NCBI GenBank assembly: GCA_900547645.1
Contig: URHP01000064.1
Span: 1 to 8,015 of the forward strand
Length of the DNA: 8,015 nucleotides
Direction: 5' to 3'
From: an uncultured Eubacteriales bacterium
GTDB taxonomy: Bacteria; Bacillota; Clostridia; Christensenellales; Borkfalkiaceae
Part shown: one piece after another, positions 5,869 to 8,015 of the stretch
Layout of the letters: the number at the start of each line of letters is the position of its first letter
Numbering within the stretch: the stretch's first letter is position 1
Position numbers and translations under genes: made by a program
The notes under the pieces: generated by a model
Told to the model about the DNA's origin: nothing
Database searches by the model: none
The model's input: the letters and a program-made list of their open reading frames with translations, nothing else

Positions 5869-6430
5869 CATGGCGTTTATCATCATTCGGTCCGTTGATT
5901 CCGAAAAGTTCTGATCTAAAGCCGTATTTTACGCTTTTCAACCTCATTCGCCTTTTCGTCTTGTTTGGTTGAACTCCCTGGCTTTCGATCGGAAATTTCT
6001 TTTCTTTTTGCGGATCGTTGCCGTTTGCCTCGATGGGGGGGATTTCTCGCACGCTTTTCACGGATTTGGATTTGTGATCAGCGCTTTGATCGGTCCTTGT
6101 TTTCTCGGCTCCGGCGATGCTAAACCCATGCAACGAATGGAGTCTCCGTTGGTTTTCGTTTTCCCGGCTGTCTCCGTACGCGAAACGATTTGTCTGCGGG
6201 TGGAACACGGTTTCGTCTTCTTTTTTCGGTTCTTGGTCCGGTGATCCGTTTGATCCTGGTTACGCGCTTCTTTCATCTCTTCGTTTTCTGTCTGCACCGA
6301 TCTTTCGATCGTCCCGCAGAGGATGCATCTGAAAGCGAACATCCGATCAAAGTCTGCAGCCGTTTTCTTGCGGAGCGCCTTTCTTTGTTCCGATTCGGAA
6401 GACTTCCTTTGGTTACTCCCTTGTTGTGCC
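5837..6430 (-). ncRNA. Candidate large structured RNA (about 590 nt) or very long leader, unassigned
   Basis: This fills most of the 730-base gap between GNAT and the second HEPN-like/CBS gene. A consensus minus-strand promoter lies just upstream and a GAAA-capped 11-bp hairpin ends it. The minus strand is rich in A between short GC-containing helices: TTCCG-AAT-CGGAA (6400-6388); CGATC-GAAA-GATCG with outer TCTGC/GCAGA pairing (6320-6291); CGAAAC/GTTTCG (about 6215-6181); AAACC+AACG with CGTT+GGTTT (6155-6122); GATCA-AAGCGC-TGATC (6091-6076); TTCGG/CCGAA (5905-5886). Protein frames here are short, overlapping and unlike their neighbours. I do not recognise RNase P RNA, tmRNA, 6S or SRP RNA, and cannot match OLE, ROOL, GOLLD or raiA by eye. 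It could instead be a long 5' leader of the GNAT gene, whose ATG is about 50 bases further on. Helices were paired by hand. Confidence 0.45.
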
Positions 6431-6433
6431 TTT

Positions 6434-6461
6434 ATTATAGCACGGAAATTGGATTTGTCAA
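6434..6461 (-). promoter_or_regulatory. Consensus promoter driving the gene-poor region leftward
   Basis: On the minus strand, TTGACA (6461-6456), a 16-base spacer, TATAAT (6439-6434). The predicted start is at 6427-6430. No gene starts within 600 bases downstream, which is the main reason to suspect a non-coding RNA or long leader. Confidence 0.85.
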
Positions 6462-6517
6462 TAGTTTTTCTGAAAATAATTTTAATTTTTTGTAAGTTAT
6501 TTTCTGTATTCCGATAT
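6462..6517. other. AT-rich gap with weak inverted repeat after paralogue 2
   Basis: This is the most AT-rich stretch of the window. On the minus strand GAAAATAA (6503-6496) can pair with TTATTTTC (6478-6471), an 8-bp all-AT stem with a large loop. This is a poor terminator, so transcription of the upstream HEPN-like/CBS gene may run into the region below. No gene is visible here. Confidence 0.4.
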
Positions 6518-7258
6518 TCAGAAAGGTTTTGCGTTGTAGTTTTCCAAAAACCGGTTGATGCGCGGGAAATCGGAAGGGGTGACGATGGAGAGCGCCTTTT
6601 CGCCGAAGACGCCGTTTTCCGTTACGATGACGGCGAGCAGATCTTTTTTTTCTTCAAAGGCGACAAAGATTTCAAAGACCGTTGCGTCCTGGCTCATGAT
6701 GCGGTATTTTTGCATTTCCGATTCGAAAACGATTTCTTTGCAGGGTGTCTGCGTAAAGAACGCCGCGAGGTCTGCGCCCGCTTTTACGCGTTCTTCGATC
6801 TGAGCATAGAGCCCGTAGCTGTTGATGACGCCCACCATCGTGCCGTGATCATAGACGATGAGCGTCTTCTGGCAGTATTCGCGGAAGGCTTCCACGGCGG
6901 TGAGGATGGGCTTGTCGGCAAAGACGGATGCGATTTTCTTGACTTTGATTGCATCGATCAGGCGGGGCGGACGGCATAAGAGCGCTTCGATGAATTCAAT
7001 GGTCTGCACCACGTCGTCGCAGGGAACGGCGATGACGGTCTCGTCTGCCGCGCCTGCCGCACGGTGTACAATGGCGTTGCGCAGTTTTCCGTAGTCGATG
7101 AGTTCTGCCGCATACCGGCGTACGGTAATGTCTTCGTCGCTGCACTTTTTCACGAGATCGGTAAAGTTCATTGCCGATTTTGCGCCGTGCAGCAATTTCA
7201 GCTGCGCTTCAATGCGGTTATAGCTCTGCAGAAACCGCGCTGCATTGGATATATCCAT
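6518..7258 (-). CDS. HEPN-like N-terminal domain plus tandem CBS-like domains (paralogue 2)
   Basis: 246 residues, alignable along its whole length with the protein at 431-1135, at roughly 30% identity by eye. Shared blocks are SNA..F..SYN.I, F.DLV..C, TVR.Y, LRN.IVH, PCD, PPRL, TPC, and LLAV.VTE.G..G.K near the end. The HEPN-like Rx4H is R60, N61, H65. CBS-like repeats span about 116-160 (PILTAVEAFREYCQKTLIVY...GTMVGVI) and 192-235 (ATVFEIFVAFEEKKDLLAVIVTENG...IVTPSDFP). Conservation of R, N and H in a diverged pair suggests they matter. Start choice: ATG 7258 has GGAGG (7268-7264) five bases upstream; the in-frame ATG at 7309 lies upstream of the promoter. Function inferred only: nucleotide-sensing RNA-acting or regulatory protein. 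It diverges from the spoIIGA-like gene, sharing a 152-base control region. Confidence 0.75.
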   Translation of the reverse strand: MDISNAARFLQSYNRIEAQLKLLHGAKSAMNFTDLVKKCSDEDITVRRYAAELIDYGKLRNAIVHRAAGAADETVIAVPCDDVVQTIEFIEALLCRPPRLIDAIKVKKIASVFADKPILTAVEAFREYCQKTLIVYDHGTMVGVINSYGLYAQIEERVKAGADLAAFFTQTPCKEIVFESEMQKYRIMSQDATVFEIFVAFEEKKDLLAVIVTENGVFGEKALSIVTPSDFPRINRFLENYNAKPF

Positions 7259-7274
7259 AACAACCTCCGCAGAA

Positions 7275-7303
7275 ATTATACCATATTCCGTGCGCGGTGA
7301 CAA
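7275..7303 (-). promoter_or_regulatory. Extended -10 promoter of paralogue 2 with a very short leader
   Basis: On the minus strand, TTGTCA (7303-7298), 17-base spacer, extended -10 TGgTATAAT (7283-7275). The predicted start at 7268 is the first G of the GGAGG ribosome site, leaving a leader of about 10 bases. The -10 region closely resembles that of paralogue 1 (TGGTATACT). Confidence 0.85.
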
Positions 7304-7319
7304 GAGCATGATAAAATTT

Positions 7320-7346
7320 TACGACCGTTTTCGACCCGGTACGACG
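7320..7346 (+). promoter_or_regulatory. Possible tandem Spo0A (0A-box-like) sites upstream of spoIIGA
   Basis: Three CGAC cores lie at 7322, 7332 and 7342, exactly 10 bases apart. The middle one reads TTCGACC (7330-7336), one mismatch from the reversed 0A box TTCGNCA; the outer two (TACGACC, TACGACG) match less well. Spo0A binds tandem boxes at 10-bp spacing at the B. subtilis spoIIG promoter. Here they would lie about 45 to 71 bases before the likely spoIIGA start. Confidence 0.4.
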
Positions 7347-7378
7347 GCTTTTTTTATGCTCCGCAGGCGGCGCGGGTT

Positions 7379-7384
7379 TATAAT
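7379..7384 (+). promoter_or_regulatory. Probable -10 element of spoIIGA
   Basis: A perfect TATAAT lies 26 bases before the ATG, with no recognisable -35 at 17 bases (ATGCTC). A missing or displaced -35 fits an activator-dependent promoter; in B. subtilis spoIIG the -35 is at an abnormal 22-base spacing and Spo0A is required. Confidence 0.55.
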
Positions 7385-7410
7385 GAAGGGCACGGAGCGG
7401 GAGGAAGCGT

Positions 7411-8015
7411 ATGGTCGTCTATTGGGAGTATGCCTTTCTGGAAAACGCCTTGCTGGACGGCCTGCTTCTCTACCTGGCGCTGAAATGCGTCCGCGCACGG
7501 GTTCGTCCCGCAAAACTGTTGTTCGCCGCGGCGTCGGGCGGCGCATTTGCAGTCGTGTTTCCGCTGCTCGCACTTCCCGTATGGGCAGCATATGTCGTTA
7601 AATTTGCATCCGGCGTTGTGCTGGTACTGCTCGCGGGAAGCGGAAAAAGGGCAAAACCGTATTGCATGACCGCAGCGGTCTTTTTCGCGCTCACCTTTGC
7701 ATTCGGCGGACTTCTGACGGCGGTCTATTCCTTTTTTGGCATTGAAACTGCGGACGGGACAGGGTTTTATCTGGAGAGAGCGCCTGTTGCGCTGATCGCG
7801 GGCGGCGCGGCGGTGTTTGTGGTCTGCGTCCTGACAGGCGTGCGTGCGCTGTGGCGCTACCGCGCAGTCCGCCGGAATCTGCTCCCCTGCGAACTTTCGG
7901 CGGGGGACCGGCGCGTTCGGTGGAGCGGATTTGCGGACAGCGGCAATTGCCTTACATTCCGCGGGATGCCGGTGTGCGTTATTTCGGCGGCAGGCGCGTT
8001 CGCTCTCTTCGGCGG
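7411..8015 (+). CDS. spoIIGA: SpoIIGA-like sporulation sigma-factor-processing peptidase, 3' end cut by window edge
   Basis: 201 codons are visible with no stop. Residues 1-22 (VVYWEYAFLENALLDGLLLYL) match the characteristic SpoIIGA start. Five membrane segments follow or overlap it (about 7-24, 37-53, 57-75, 86-107, 124-143), then a soluble part with FADSGNCL: D176 is the expected catalytic Asp of the aspartic-protease D-(S/T)-G-N motif, near its position in B. subtilis (about 183). In sporulating Bacillota this membrane protease activates pro-sigma-E in the mother cell, and sigE normally follows directly; that gene would lie beyond this window. Start ATG 7411 has GGAGG (7400-7404) at six bases. 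The gene marks the host as a spore-former or descendant of one. Confidence 0.88.
   Translation, partial: MVVYWEYAFLENALLDGLLLYLALKCVRARVRPAKLLFAAASGGAFAVVFPLLALPVWAAYVVKFASGVVLVLLAGSGKRAKPYCMTAAVFFALTFAFGGLLTAVYSFFGIETADGTGFYLERAPVALIAGGAAVFVVCVLTGVRALWRYRAVRRNLLPCELSAGDRRVRWSGFADSGNCLTFRGMPVCVISAAGAFALFG

Noticed and set aside
5822..6208. 128-codon open frame on the minus strand in the gene-poor region
   Set aside because: It reads through the strong 5837-5862 hairpin, is highly charged with no recognisable fold, overlaps another open frame (6058-6342), and has no good ribosome site.
5969..6244. 91-codon Phe-rich frame on the plus strand
   Set aside because: Its hydrophobicity is what a T-rich strand opposite an A-rich RNA gives by chance; no ribosome site or promoter was found.
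6058..6342. 94-codon open frame on the minus strand starting MFAFRCILCG
   Set aside because: It overlaps another frame, has low-complexity Lys/Thr/Arg composition and no family resemblance. It may be a chance frame in an A-rich RNA, though a small peptide cannot be fully excluded.
5837..6430. RNase P RNA, tmRNA, 6S or SRP RNA for the candidate RNA
   Set aside because: I could not find their hallmark segments (for example GAGGAAAGTCC for RNase P, or a tRNA-like end with an Ala-Leu-Ala-Ala tag for tmRNA).
7259..7309. ATG at 7309 as the start of paralogue 2
   Set aside because: It lies upstream of the TTGTCA/TATAAT promoter, whereas ATG 7258 has a GGAGG site and matches the paralogue's N-terminus.
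1..8015. CRISPR arrays, tRNA genes, insertion sequences or phage genes
   Set aside because: No regularly spaced repeats, cloverleaf-like segments, transposase motifs or phage structural genes were seen. The only Tn5-related sequence is the library adapter.

Overview
The window reads as one end of a metagenomic contig from a moderately GC-rich, endospore-forming Clostridia-type bacterium. The evidence is a spoIIGA-like gene at the right edge, Bacillota-style consensus promoters (TTGACA/TATAAT) with GGAGG-type ribosome sites, a DegV-family protein and an NfnAB-type flavoprotein pair typical of strict anaerobes. A Christensenellales-like lineage would fit, but the sequence alone does not prove it. 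The first 37 bases are not genomic: they are an untrimmed Nextera (Tn5) sequencing adapter.

Layout. 38-392 (+): 3' end of a nitrilase-fold protein whose catalytic Cys position is Ala. 431-1135 (+): protein with an N-terminal HEPN-like RNxIVH motif and two C-terminal CBS-like repeats, read from a promoter that predicts a leaderless mRNA. A strong hairpin (1145-1178) separates it from the convergent degV (1189-2058, -). degV and the nfnA-nfnB operon (2236-4474, +) diverge from back-to-back consensus promoters. A metallo-beta-lactamase-fold hydrolase follows (4542-5306, +), overlapping tail-to-tail with a frameshifted GNAT acetyltransferase (5291-5786, -). The 5787-6517 stretch has no convincing protein gene. 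It has a consensus minus-strand promoter at 6434-6461 and a GAAA-capped 11-bp hairpin at 5837-5862, bracketing about 590 bases of A-rich, hairpin-rich sequence that I call a candidate large structured RNA or very long leader. Next is a second HEPN-like/CBS paralogue (6518-7258, -), then a divergent spoIIGA-like gene that runs off the edge (7411-8015, +).

How the parts relate. nfnA and nfnB would form one flavin/iron-sulfur complex exchanging electrons among NADH, NADPH and ferredoxin. The two HEPN-like/CBS proteins are diverged paralogues, alignable from end to end. Both are expressed from extended -10 promoters (TGGTATAcT and TGGTATAAT) with leaders of about 0 and 10 nt. The second shares its upstream region with spoIIGA, where three CGAC cores at exact 10-bp spacing resemble Spo0A boxes. 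The best candidates for something undescribed are the HEPN-like/CBS family and the candidate RNA at 5837-6430. The GNAT frameshift has a precise mechanistic explanation: loss of 11 bp between two 9-bp direct repeats.
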